The translations under genes and the position numbers were made by a program. DNA of 64,000 bases from NCBI GenBank assembly GCA_016927065.1, contig JAFGNJ010000019.1:124001-188000 (forward strand). Reading direction: 5' to 3'. A model generated the notes under the pieces. It saw nothing but the letters and a program-made list of their open reading frames with translations. It was not told where the DNA came from and ran no database searches. This document shows, one piece after another, positions 1-8,198 of the stretch; position 1 is the stretch's first letter, and every line of letters starts with the position of its first letter. This DNA comes from Deltaproteobacteria bacterium (GTDB taxonomy: Bacteria > Desulfobacterota > B13-G15 > RBG-16-54-18).

Positions 1-2
1 TG

Positions 3-1268
3 AAAGGATTAGAGATTACCCATTTCAATTCAGCACAATACGGTGGAGGAGTCGCAGAAATATTGGATTGGTTAGTCCCCCTCATGAACAGCGTAGGTCT
101 CAAGGCACAGTGGGTAGTAATAAACCCCCAAAATCCTCAGAAGTTTTTTCCGGTTACCAAGACATTCCATAACGCCCTGCAAGGTATGGAGACCAGTCTT
201 ACCCAGGAGATGAAAGATATTTATACAAGAGAATCTGAATATATATATAAACAGTTGTCAAAAGGTTCACAAGTGAGGGGAGACGTTCTCGTGTGCCATG
301 ACCCACAACCCCTCGCCGCCATCTCGTCTGCTGATAAGAAGAAAATATGGAGGGCCCATATTGATCTCTCGTATCCAAACAAAGCGTTCGTAGATTTTCT
401 TCTACCGTTTATTAAAAAATACAATGCCGCTATTTTTCATTTTCAAGACTTCGTCTTAGATAAACTGAAAGGGGAAATCCCCATTTATTTAATTCCCGCG
501 GGGATTAACTTTTTGAGCCCAAAAAATATAGAGTTACCTCCCGGCTTTTGCCCTTACGTTTTCAAAAGCTTCGGTATAGACATGACCAAGCCTATCATCC
601 TGCAGATATCCCGGTTCGATCGCTTCAAAGACCCGAAAGGCGTGGTAGATGCCTTTGAAAGCGCACGACGTGAACTGGTAAGGGAAAATCTGGACGTACA
701 GCTTGTCTACGCCGGTAATATGGCGGGAGACGATCCGGAAGGGGCACAGATCCTATCGAAGTTGATAAAAACTCTTGGAGCCCACGAGCAGCCCCCCATC
801 AAAAAGAAAAAATTCATTCCCGAATCTGTAGTATGGACTGTAGGGGATCCCCCTTCTATCTTCATAATAAATTTGGGTGCAATGCCCATAACAGAAAATG
901 CCTTGGTAGTAAATGCAATGCAACGAGGGGCAACGATAGTCTTGCAAAAATCTTTACGAGAAGGATTAGGGTTGACTATCTTAGAGGCGATGTGCAAAAA
1001 GAAACCTGTCATTGCAGGGAATATAGGTGGGCCAGCACATTTGATCAAAGAAGATGGGTTGTATGGGTATGGGGTTGGACATCGGGATGCAAAGGGGAAT
1101 CTTACGTATACGGCTGAGGAAACGGCAGGTGAAATTTTAAGATGTTTTGAGACACCCCTCGAAACCCTAAAGATGTCTGAGAGGGCTCAACGGCATGTGG
1201 GTACCAATTATTCAGCCATCCGCCATCTCTTGGATTACCTCAAGCTGGTACACGATCTCGTACGATAG
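3..1268 (+). CDS. TreT-like trehalose synthase / GT4 glycosyltransferase (5' partial)
   Basis: The reading frame is open to the left edge, so the ORF-track TTG start at 63 is not the real start; in-frame residues before it (HFNSAQYGGGVAEI) match the N-terminal motif of its neighbour. About 421 residues are visible. It is a GT4-type glycosyltransferase resembling trehalose glycosyltransferring synthase (TreT: NDP-glucose plus glucose to trehalose). Visible motifs are the donor-site stretch ILQISRFDRFKDPKG and the QKSLREGLGLTILEAM signature. Compared with the 412-residue paralog immediately downstream on the opposite strand, it has about 30 extra residues around KKKKFIPESVVWTVGD, just before the conserved NAMQRG segment. 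The two genes converge with only six bases between their stops. Substrate cannot be fixed from sequence alone. Confidence 0.8.
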   Translation, partial: KGLEITHFNSAQYGGGVAEILDWLVPLMNSVGLKAQWVVINPQNPQKFFPVTKTFHNALQGMETSLTQEMKDIYTRESEYIYKQLSKGSQVRGDVLVCHDPQPLAAISSADKKKIWRAHIDLSYPNKAFVDFLLPFIKKYNAAIFHFQDFVLDKLKGEIPIYLIPAGINFLSPKNIELPPGFCPYVFKSFGIDMTKPIILQISRFDRFKDPKGVVDAFESARRELVRENLDVQLVYAGNMAGDDPEGAQILSKLIKTLGAHEQPPIKKKKFIPESVVWTVGDPPSIFIINLGAMPITENALVVNAMQRGATIVLQKSLREGLGLTILEAMCKKKPVIAGNIGGPAHLIKEDGLYGYGVGHRDAKGNLTYTAEETAGEILRCFETPLETLKMSERAQRHVGTNYSAIRHLLDYLKLVHDLVR

Positions 1269-1274
1269 CCCAAC

Positions 1275-2513
1275 TTAACTCAATTCGATCCGTTCTTCTA
1301 CATTATAGACCAAGACCACCATCAGGGCGAGGTAATCCCGCAGGTGGCGCGTGATGAGGAAATTATCTCTGGCGAACTCCCGCGCCTTCTCCCCCATCGC
1401 CTCTAGTCTGTCGCGATGGCTCAGGAGATAGCGGATCCGAAGGGCAGCCCCTTCAGGCGAGTTAACGAGAAAACCAGTGTGGTGATCGATAACTTGCAAT
1501 CGGATGCCACCGGTATCGCCTCCGATGACCGGTTTGCCCTTCCACATTGCCTCCGTCACAGTGAGGCCGAACCCTTCCCTGAGCGACTTTTGCAGGACGA
1601 TATCTGCTCCGCGTTGGAGGGCATTGATCGTCCTGTCGGCATTAGGAGGCAAAGCAAGAACATGAATGTCCGAATGATCCGCTGCTGCGACGCGGACCTC
1701 CCCGAGAACAATCTCTCCTTCTGGATCATCGCTCGCCCCACCACCTGCAAGCACAAGCTGTAAGGAAGGGATATATTTTTTTGCCAACTGAAAGGCTTGA
1801 ATTACTCCTAATGGATCCTTGAAGCGATCGAACCGAGATATCTGCAAGATAATGGGGCGTTTAAGGTCTAGACCAAATTCTTTATAGACCGAGGCAACTT
1901 CGTTTTCATCGATATCCATGTTTTTCTCACTCAGGGGATCGATGCTGGGGGGGACCACAAATATATCGTGTGGGAGGGGTTGTGCGAAATCAACGAGCGA
2001 AAAGATACTCGCAGCATAATCTTTTATAAAATTACGCACATATTTCCAGACCGGACGGTGAGGATGCCTAATATCGATGTGACAGCGCCAAATCCATTTA
2101 CCTCTTTTCCCAGGACACAGATTAAAGAGTGGGGCAGGTTGAGGGTCATGAATAAAGACGATATCTGCTGCCTCAAGTTTCTCACGAAGCCGCTCCGCAT
2201 TGTGGGCATTGGTCTCCTCATAGACGTTTAATAATGCTTTGGGAATATCAATGGCATTCCCTTGGAGGGCATTATGCATGCTCTTTGTACACATGAAGAA
2301 ATTCTCGTTGCCATGTATGACCTCCCACGCGGTATCAATTCCCAACTGTTGCATGAGCGGCACCAGTTTTTCCAGTATCTCTGCAACACCACCCCCCTCT
2401 TGAGTTGAATTGACGTGGATGACCCGTTTGCCTTTGAGGAGAGCGGCCAGCTGGCGCAAGTGCTCGATGACATCCAACCCAGCTACATCGGCATAGTGCG
2501 CGAGGTCAATCAT
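1275..2513 (-). CDS. treT: TreT-like trehalose synthase, GT4 family
   Basis: A full-length 412-residue GT4 glycosyltransferase. The N-terminal HVNSTQEGGGVAEIL motif, central ILQISRFDRFKDPLGVIQAF and C-terminal QKSLREGFGLTVTEAMWKGKPVIGG are characteristic of TreT-type trehalose synthases, which condense an NDP-glucose with glucose. Its start overlaps the end of the upstream DUF5752 gene by four bases, and that gene in turn overlaps the otsAB fusion, so the three form a tightly coupled minus-strand operon. The likely role is trehalose (compatible solute) synthesis or interconversion, in parallel to the OtsAB route. Assignment to TreT rather than a related trehalose phosphorylase-like GT4 is by motif recognition. 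Confidence 0.8.
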   Translation of the reverse strand: MIDLAHYADVAGLDVIEHLRQLAALLKGKRVIHVNSTQEGGGVAEILEKLVPLMQQLGIDTAWEVIHGNENFFMCTKSMHNALQGNAIDIPKALLNVYEETNAHNAERLREKLEAADIVFIHDPQPAPLFNLCPGKRGKWIWRCHIDIRHPHRPVWKYVRNFIKDYAASIFSLVDFAQPLPHDIFVVPPSIDPLSEKNMDIDENEVASVYKEFGLDLKRPIILQISRFDRFKDPLGVIQAFQLAKKYIPSLQLVLAGGGASDDPEGEIVLGEVRVAAADHSDIHVLALPPNADRTINALQRGADIVLQKSLREGFGLTVTEAMWKGKPVIGGDTGGIRLQVIDHHTGFLVNSPEGAALRIRYLLSHRDRLEAMGEKAREFARDNFLITRHLRDYLALMVVLVYNVEERIELS

Positions 2514-3208
2514 ACATCTTGCCTAGGGAAAAGGTGGTGAGTACACAAGTGGACAAGTCTTTCGCGTATCTCCGGCATGGTTGAAAAGTAAAGATCGATA
2601 GACCCTATCTCATCGCGCAAACTGGCATATTTTTCACCGTAGGCATCAAGCCAGGCAGAAAAGTCATCAATACCTTCAGGCGCACGCCTGCGAGCGTCAA
2701 TAAAGTGATAAAAAATGCTGCTGAGCGATAAGGTAGGTAACATCTGTGGCAGCACCATAGGTTCCGTAATGTGATGTTTGGTGTCGAAAACGACTATCTT
2801 GGACCGCTTAAAGTAAAACTGATGATCGGTCCTTGCCCACGGTACTAGTGCACTTTCGTACAGGCGTTCTTCAATAACCTCTATTAATTCTTGGCGCAAG
2901 GCCTCTATGGTGGAAAAATCGGTAGGGTCGACCACTGCAAGCCGTTCGGCCAGTACGGAGTCGTGCAGACCATGGCGTGCCCATGCAGCAAAATCATTAT
3001 TAAACTCAGGCTGATCAAAGCTCGGAGCAAGGCGACGCCCCCAAAAATGATAGTAGATGCTGCTTGGATGGATCGTCTCTAATCTATCTCGCAGCTCCCT
3101 CAAATTCTGAGCTCGGATACCTGTCGCGATGGTAATCAAAGCACAATCTTTGACCAGTAAAGGAAGAGATCCTTGAGTTTTCTTCGCTCTGCTCACAAGA
3201 CCCCTCAT
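2510..3208 (-). CDS. DUF5752 family protein
   Basis: A 232-residue soluble protein with no catalytic motif I recognise. Two related segments, HPSSIYYHFWGRRL (about residue 46) and LSLSSIFYHFIDARRR (about residue 160), suggest an internal duplication built around an S-I-[YF]-Y-H-F motif. The pattern matches DUF5752 proteins, commonly found beside trehalose/otsA genes. It overlaps both neighbours by four bases (otsAB upstream, treT-like downstream), so translational coupling is likely. Inference: a partner or regulator of trehalose synthesis; no biochemical function is established that I know of. Confidence 0.7.
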   Translation of the reverse strand: MRGLVSRAKKTQGSLPLLVKDCALITIATGIRAQNLRELRDRLETIHPSSIYYHFWGRRLAPSFDQPEFNNDFAAWARHGLHDSVLAERLAVVDPTDFSTIEALRQELIEVIEERLYESALVPWARTDHQFYFKRSKIVVFDTKHHITEPMVLPQMLPTLSLSSIFYHFIDARRRAPEGIDDFSAWLDAYGEKYASLRDEIGSIDLYFSTMPEIRERLVHLCTHHLFPRQDV

Positions 3209-5391
3209 CTCCTTTTTATCATTTCCTGTAATAATTCCCTTACCTCGTGTTGTGAGGCGATGTTAAACCGGGCCTTTGACGGACCCAGCCCGACCTTAAT
3301 AGAATAAGCCGTTTCGGGGAGCACGGCAAAGGTATCCTCATCAGTCACATCGTCTCCGATTGCCAGGATGAACTCCCTCTTTTCTTTGGCAAGCCATCGT
3401 TGCGCTGCCCGACCTTTGTTGATCCCGATGTGCCTGATCTCCATAACCTTGCTCCCCTCCAAGACCCCTAGGTCGAGATTGGTGGTAAAGTGCAAGAGCG
3501 CATCCTTCAGCTCCCGTGCGCGTAGCGAGGCCAACGCAGCATCTGCCTTACGGTAGTGCCACACGAGGGAAAACTCCTTTTCCTCTATAAAAGAACCGGG
3601 TGTCCTATCCATGTGCACCTCAAGAATGGACCGTATCTCCTCCTTCCACTCATTTGCAACAGGCTCTAATACCTTCCATCCTCCTTCTTTCAACCACGCG
3701 CCGTGCTCGGCGATCAAACCGAGATTCAAGCTGCCGAACCATTGTTCCAAAGTATCTCTATCTCTCCCGCTGATGATGACTACGTTGTTCCGGGGATCTT
3801 CGGAGAGCCCTTCGAGCAAAGAGAGAAGTTCTTCATTCGGCATTGCCTCTTCGGGTCTCGTAAAAAAGGGTATTAAGGTCCCATCATAATCCAGCAATAG
3901 GAGGCGGCGCGTACTATTGTGATAATCTGCGATGAGTTTCTGTCGCGCCTGTGGGGTTAAGGTTCTCGCCCTCATCTCCTGCTGGTGCTCTTTCGCACTG
4001 ATTAATCGTTCCACGAAATCCTCTGCCCAGCGGGTGACGTTGTAGCGTTGTAGTCTCCTGCGCATGATGCTGTTTCTCTTGATTTGTTCATCTTCCGGCA
4101 TAGCGAGGGCCTCTTCAAGGGCCTCCACTAACTCCTCCTGATGATGGGGATTGACAATGATCGCTTCCCCAAGTTCCTGAGAGGCCCCAGCCATTTCACT
4201 CAGTATCAACACCCCTTTGCCATCGGTTTTACTGGCCAGATATTCTTTTGCAATCAGATTCATCCCGTCCCGCAAGGGGGTAATCAACGCGACATCGGCA
4301 ACGCTATAGAGGGCATTGAGGGTGGGGAAACGTAAAAAACGATAGAGATAGGAGATCGGTGTCCAATCAATGGTACCATGTTCTCCATTAATCTTACCGA
4401 TAAGCTCATCGACCTGTTGCTTAAGCAACTTATAGTGCTCCACTTGTGTGCGCGATGGCACGGCGACGAGGATGAGCGTGACCTTCTCCTTATACTGGGG
4501 ATTTTTCTGCAAAAAGGAATCAAAGGCCTCCAGACGTTGAGGGATGCCCTTTGAGTAATCTAAGCGGTCTATCGAAAGAATGAGCTTCGTGTCTCCAATT
4601 TTTTTTCGCAGTTGTCCCGCCTCTTTTTGCACTTCAGGATTAAGGGGAGCCTTTGCATATCCCTCATAATCTATCCCCATGGGGAATACATCCACTCGAA
4701 TGGTATGATGATCATCACACGTAATGTGCCCTAAAGTATGTTCATAGCCTATGAGATTGCGTATATTACCAAGAAAATGCTGCGCATAGTCATAGGTATG
4801 AAACCCTATCAAATCGGCCCTCAAGAGTCCTTCTAATATCTCTTTTCTCCAGGGAAGCAAATGAAATATTTCATACACAGGAAACGGGATGTGGAGGAAA
4901 AAGCCTATGGTGGCATCCGGCATCCGTTCCCGGATAAGCTTTGGCAGAAGCATCAAATGATAATCGTGGATCCAAATGATGTCATCTTCTTTGGCAACCT
5001 CCAATACGGCATCACAAAAGAGCTTGTTGACGCGTACGTAAGACTTATAAAGCGCCTCATCATATACGACAAACTGGGGAAAGTAATGAAACAAGGGCCA
5101 GATGGTTTTATTGCAAAAACCATGATAGTAATTCTCGACATCGCCTTGTGAGAGAAAGATCGTCTGACAATTGAATTCAGCAAGCAAACGCTTTTCGAGT
5201 ATTTCTTTCTCATTCTCATCTTTTTTTGCTACGGTGATCCCTGGCCAACCAATCCAGAGGCTATTGTATGATTTATAAAAAGATCCCAGCCCGGTCGCCA
5301 CTCCCCCGGCACTGGGCTGAAAATGGAACTGTCCCCTCTTTCTTTCAATACTGACCGGCAATCTATTGGAGACGATTAGTAGTCTGCGCAT
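3205..5391 (-). CDS. otsAB: bifunctional trehalose-6-phosphate synthase/phosphatase (OtsA-OtsB fusion)
   Basis: A 728-residue fusion. Residues 1 to about 480 are a GT20 trehalose-6-phosphate synthase: start VSNRLPVS, then GGVATGLGSF, WIHDYHLMLLP, FFLHIPFP, DRLDYSKGIPQRLEAF and LRDGMNLIAKEY (UDP-glucose plus glucose-6-phosphate to trehalose-6-phosphate). Residues from about 500 are a HAD-type trehalose-phosphate phosphatase: LLLLDYDGTLIPF carries the nucleophile and acid Asp pair, and AIGDDVTDEDTF the metal-binding acidic motif. Both halves look intact. It is the first gene of the minus-strand trehalose operon. Fusions of this kind are known in bacteria and eukaryotes. Product trehalose would serve osmotic or desiccation protection. 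Confidence 0.92.
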   Translation of the reverse strand: MRRLLIVSNRLPVSIERKRGQFHFQPSAGGVATGLGSFYKSYNSLWIGWPGITVAKKDENEKEILEKRLLAEFNCQTIFLSQGDVENYYHGFCNKTIWPLFHYFPQFVVYDEALYKSYVRVNKLFCDAVLEVAKEDDIIWIHDYHLMLLPKLIRERMPDATIGFFLHIPFPVYEIFHLLPWRKEILEGLLRADLIGFHTYDYAQHFLGNIRNLIGYEHTLGHITCDDHHTIRVDVFPMGIDYEGYAKAPLNPEVQKEAGQLRKKIGDTKLILSIDRLDYSKGIPQRLEAFDSFLQKNPQYKEKVTLILVAVPSRTQVEHYKLLKQQVDELIGKINGEHGTIDWTPISYLYRFLRFPTLNALYSVADVALITPLRDGMNLIAKEYLASKTDGKGVLILSEMAGASQELGEAIIVNPHHQEELVEALEEALAMPEDEQIKRNSIMRRRLQRYNVTRWAEDFVERLISAKEHQQEMRARTLTPQARQKLIADYHNSTRRLLLLDYDGTLIPFFTRPEEAMPNEELLSLLEGLSEDPRNNVVIISGRDRDTLEQWFGSLNLGLIAEHGAWLKEGGWKVLEPVANEWKEEIRSILEVHMDRTPGSFIEEKEFSLVWHYRKADAALASLRARELKDALLHFTTNLDLGVLEGSKVMEIRHIGINKGRAAQRWLAKEKREFILAIGDDVTDEDTFAVLPETAYSIKVGLGPSKARFNIASQHEVRELLQEMIKRR

Positions 5392-5571
5392 ATAACAACC
5401 TTTTGTGGGTCTATAACCACATTAAAAATGGGAATGATTAAGTGCGTGTGAAGATTTGTTGGAATAGTATACCGTGATTGTCTCTTTAATGCAAGATCAA
5501 GCGAATTCTTTGATTAGCACTTGATAAATGCACTTTGGACGGGGTTTTTAAGTACAATGAGGCGAAATGTG

Positions 5572-6138
5572 TCACCGAGCGAATCTTTTGACACCTTCAT
5601 CATAAAGGTCCTTACCGTAGATATCATTAATCACCACAGCAGGAAAATCCTCTACCTCCAGGCGCCGGATGGCCTCTGGGCCCAGATCAGCGAAGGCGAT
5701 AACTTCGGCTTTCTTAATGCGTTTTGAGAGCAAGGCTCCTGCCCCACCTGTTGCGCCGAAGTAGACGGCCTTGTATTTCTTCATTGAGTCTCTTACTGCT
5801 TGCGACCGCTGCCCCTTGCCGATCATCCCCTTGAGTCCCTGCTCAATCAATCGGTGGGTATAGGCATCCATCCTCCCACTAGTAGTTGGGCCAGCCGAGC
5901 CTATAGGTTGACCCGGCTTGGGTGGTGTTGGCCCCACATAGTAGATAATCTGACCTTGGATATCAAAGGGGAGCTCAGCTCCTTTATCTATAAGCTCGAT
6001 GAGACGTTGGTGGGCAGTATCCCGCGCCGTGTAGATAATACCGGTTATGAGGATATTGTCACCCATACGCAGCCCCCCAACTATCTCATCGGTGAGGGGA
6101 AGGGTAATCCGTTTCGTTATAACGTGTTCCTTTCTCAT
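5572..6138 (-). CDS. fumB: fumarate hydratase class I, beta subunit (C-terminal domain)
   Basis: A 188-residue protein matching the C-terminal (beta) part of class I, iron-sulfur fumarases; the related L-tartrate dehydratase beta subunit has the same fold. Visible are LPLTDEIVGGLRMGDNILITG near the start and the YVGPTPPKPGQPIGSAGPTTSGRMD loop. It starts three bases after the stop of the alpha-subunit gene. Last gene of the citrate synthase-icd-fumarase operon. Together with alpha it would interconvert fumarate and malate. Tartrate dehydratase is possible on sequence alone, but the TCA context favours fumarase. Confidence 0.88.
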   Translation of the reverse strand: MRKEHVITKRITLPLTDEIVGGLRMGDNILITGIIYTARDTAHQRLIELIDKGAELPFDIQGQIIYYVGPTPPKPGQPIGSAGPTTSGRMDAYTHRLIEQGLKGMIGKGQRSQAVRDSMKKYKAVYFGATGGAGALLSKRIKKAEVIAFADLGPEAIRRLEVEDFPAVVINDIYGKDLYDEGVKRFAR

Positions 6139-6141
6139 GAA

Positions 6142-6981
6142 CTAGAGCACCTTTTCTTTGTGTCGGTGGGCGTGGCATTGGATGTTGACCGCCACCGGCA
6201 GGCTGGCGATGTGACAGGGGATCATCTCGACGTGCACCGCCAAGGCGGTTGTCCGTCCGCCATATCCCGAGGGTCCAATCCCTAAATCATTGATCCTTGC
6301 CAGGAGGTCGGCCTCCATTGCTGCTAACTCTAGATTGGCATTGGTGCTTCCCACAGGACGCAGAAGCGCCTTCTTTGCTATGAGGGCTGCCTGGTCAAAA
6401 GTACCGCCGATCCCGACTCCAACGATGATGGGTGGACACGGGTTCGCACCTGACTCCTTGACCCGTTGCACTATAAATTCCTTAACACCCTCAAGGCCCG
6501 CAGCCGATGCAAGCATCCTTATCCCGCTCATGTTCTCGCTGCCGCCGCCCTTAGGGAGAACGATAATCTTGACCCTGTCCCCTGGGACAACTTCCAAATG
6601 GATAATGACCGGAGTATTGTCGCCGGTATTCTGACGGGTAAAACAATGGCAGATTGATGGGCGCAGATAACCATCGCGATAACCGTCTCGTACACCCTGA
6701 GTGATCGCCTCAGTAAGGTCTCCCTCCATGAGGTGCACATCCTGTCCAAGCTCGACGAAGACCACCGCCAATCCTGTATCCTGGCAGATAGGCATAACTT
6801 CTTGTTGCGCAATCCGGGCATTCTCGATCAGCTCGGTGAGGACCTCCTTGCCGATCGCAGACTCTTCTTTCTCAAGGGCCTGCTGCAAAGCCAACACTAC
6901 ATCCTCACCAAGGGTGCAGTTTGCATCGATGAAGAGATCTCTCACGGCCTGGGTTATCTCATCGATAGCGACCTCTCTCAT
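6142..6981 (-). CDS. fumA: fumarate hydratase class I, alpha subunit (N-terminal domain)
   Basis: A 279-residue N-terminal (alpha) part of the oxygen-sensitive 4Fe-4S fumarase. Three cysteine segments expected to ligate the cluster are present: [12 protein letters not shown] (about residue 61), [16 protein letters not shown] and [15 protein letters not shown]. The two-subunit organisation is typical of strict anaerobes and archaea. Its start overlaps the icd stop by four bases and the beta subunit follows after three bases, so expression is co-ordinated. It acts with the beta subunit on fumarate/malate in the cytoplasm. Confidence 0.9.
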   Translation of the reverse strand: MREVAIDEITQAVRDLFIDANCTLGEDVVLALQQALEKEESAIGKEVLTELIENARIAQQEVMPICQDTGLAVVFVELGQDVHLMEGDLTEAITQGVRDGYRDGYLRPSICHCFTRQNTGDNTPVIIHLEVVPGDRVKIIVLPKGGGSENMSGIRMLASAAGLEGVKEFIVQRVKESGANPCPPIIVGVGIGGTFDQAALIAKKALLRPVGSTNANLELAAMEADLLARINDLGIGPSGYGGRTTALAVHVEMIPCHIASLPVAVNIQCHAHRHKEKVL

Positions 6982-8195
6982 GTATCCCCCATATTCTTAA
7001 CTACCGCCTCACCAAATTGGGAACAACTCAGAAGGGTTGCCCCTTGCATTTGGCGATGGAGATCATACGTAACGGTCTTAGCCTGAATAGTCTTCTGCAA
7101 TGCCTCTTCAATGAGTCTGGCGGTTTCAATCCATCCGAGGTACTCCAACATCATCGCGCCGGAGAGGATCATGGAGCCGGGGTTAACCTTATCCTGACCT
7201 GCATACTTTGGGGCACTCCCATGGGTGGCCTCGAAAATGGCCACCTCATCACCAACATTGGCACCAGGGGCCATCCCCAACCCACCAACCTGCGCGGCAC
7301 AGGCATCGGATAAATAGTCGCCATTGAGGTTCGGCATCACCAGGACATCGTAATCCTCCGGCCGCACGAGAACTTGCTGGAACATGGCATCAGCAAGGCG
7401 ATCTTTGATGACTACCATCCCATCGGGCACGGCCCCGACTTTCTCTATTTCATCCTCCCTGATTACCTTTCCTGGAAATCTCTCTGCAGCTACTTCGTAC
7501 CCCCAATCTCGAAAGGCCCCCTCCGTGTATTTCATGATGTTCCCCTTATGGACCAGGGTCACACTTCGCCGTCCATGCTCCAGGGCATATTCAATAGCCC
7601 GTCGCACCAGACGCTTGGTGGCAAAAGGACTGATGGGCTTTATTCCAATACCTGAAGCATCCCGCACCTCCGCACCCATTTCTTCGCGCAGAAAGCGTAT
7701 CATCTTCTTGCCCTCATTACTCTCTCCTTGCCACTCTATCCCCGCGTAGACATCCTCCGTGTTCTCACGGAAGATGGCAAAATTTACCTTTCCGGGATTC
7801 TTGAGCGGAGAAGGAGTGCCTTGTATATACCGGATGGGCCTAATACAGGCGTAGAGGTCAAAAAGCTGCCTCAGGGTTACATTGAGACTACGGAATCCGC
7901 CCGCTATTGGCGTTGTTAACGGGCCTTTAATCGCTACCTTGTAGTGACCGATGGCCTCAAGGGTTTCGGGGGGAAGGGGGGTCTGGTAACGTTGTATGGC
8001 CTCCTCGCCTGCCCACGCCTCCTGCCAGGCGATCTTTCGTCTTCCGGCATAGGCACGTTGCACCGCAGCATCTATGACCCCCACCGCCGCGCGCCAGATA
8101 TCCGGTCCCACCCCGTCGCCCTGGATAAAAACGATTGAGGGATTCTCAGGGACCGACGTGACGTTGCCGTCCTCTGTCTCTATGACCCCACCCAT
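6978..8195 (-). CDS. icd: isocitrate dehydrogenase, NADP-type
   Basis: A 405-residue isocitrate dehydrogenase of the E. coli-like dimeric class: [14 protein letters not shown] (substrate phosphoserine-loop region), [41 protein letters not shown], and the coenzyme segment [16 protein letters not shown], whose Lys-Tyr pair is the NADP-specificity signature. It converts isocitrate to 2-oxoglutarate and CO2. It lies three bases after the stop of the Re-citrate-synthase-like gene and overlaps the fumarase alpha start, so the operon gathers citrate synthesis, isocitrate oxidation and fumarate hydration. No aconitase is in the window. Confidence 0.93.
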   Translation of the reverse strand: MGGVIETEDGNVTSVPENPSIVFIQGDGVGPDIWRAAVGVIDAAVQRAYAGRRKIAWQEAWAGEEAIQRYQTPLPPETLEAIGHYKVAIKGPLTTPIAGGFRSLNVTLRQLFDLYACIRPIRYIQGTPSPLKNPGKVNFAIFRENTEDVYAGIEWQGESNEGKKMIRFLREEMGAEVRDASGIGIKPISPFATKRLVRRAIEYALEHGRRSVTLVHKGNIMKYTEGAFRDWGYEVAAERFPGKVIREDEIEKVGAVPDGMVVIKDRLADAMFQQVLVRPEDYDVLVMPNLNGDYLSDACAAQVGGLGMAPGANVGDEVAIFEATHGSAPKYAGQDKVNPGSMILSGAMMLEYLGWIETARLIEEALQKTIQAKTVTYDLHRQMQGATLLSCSQFGEAVVKNMGDT

Positions 8196-8198
8196 CGC

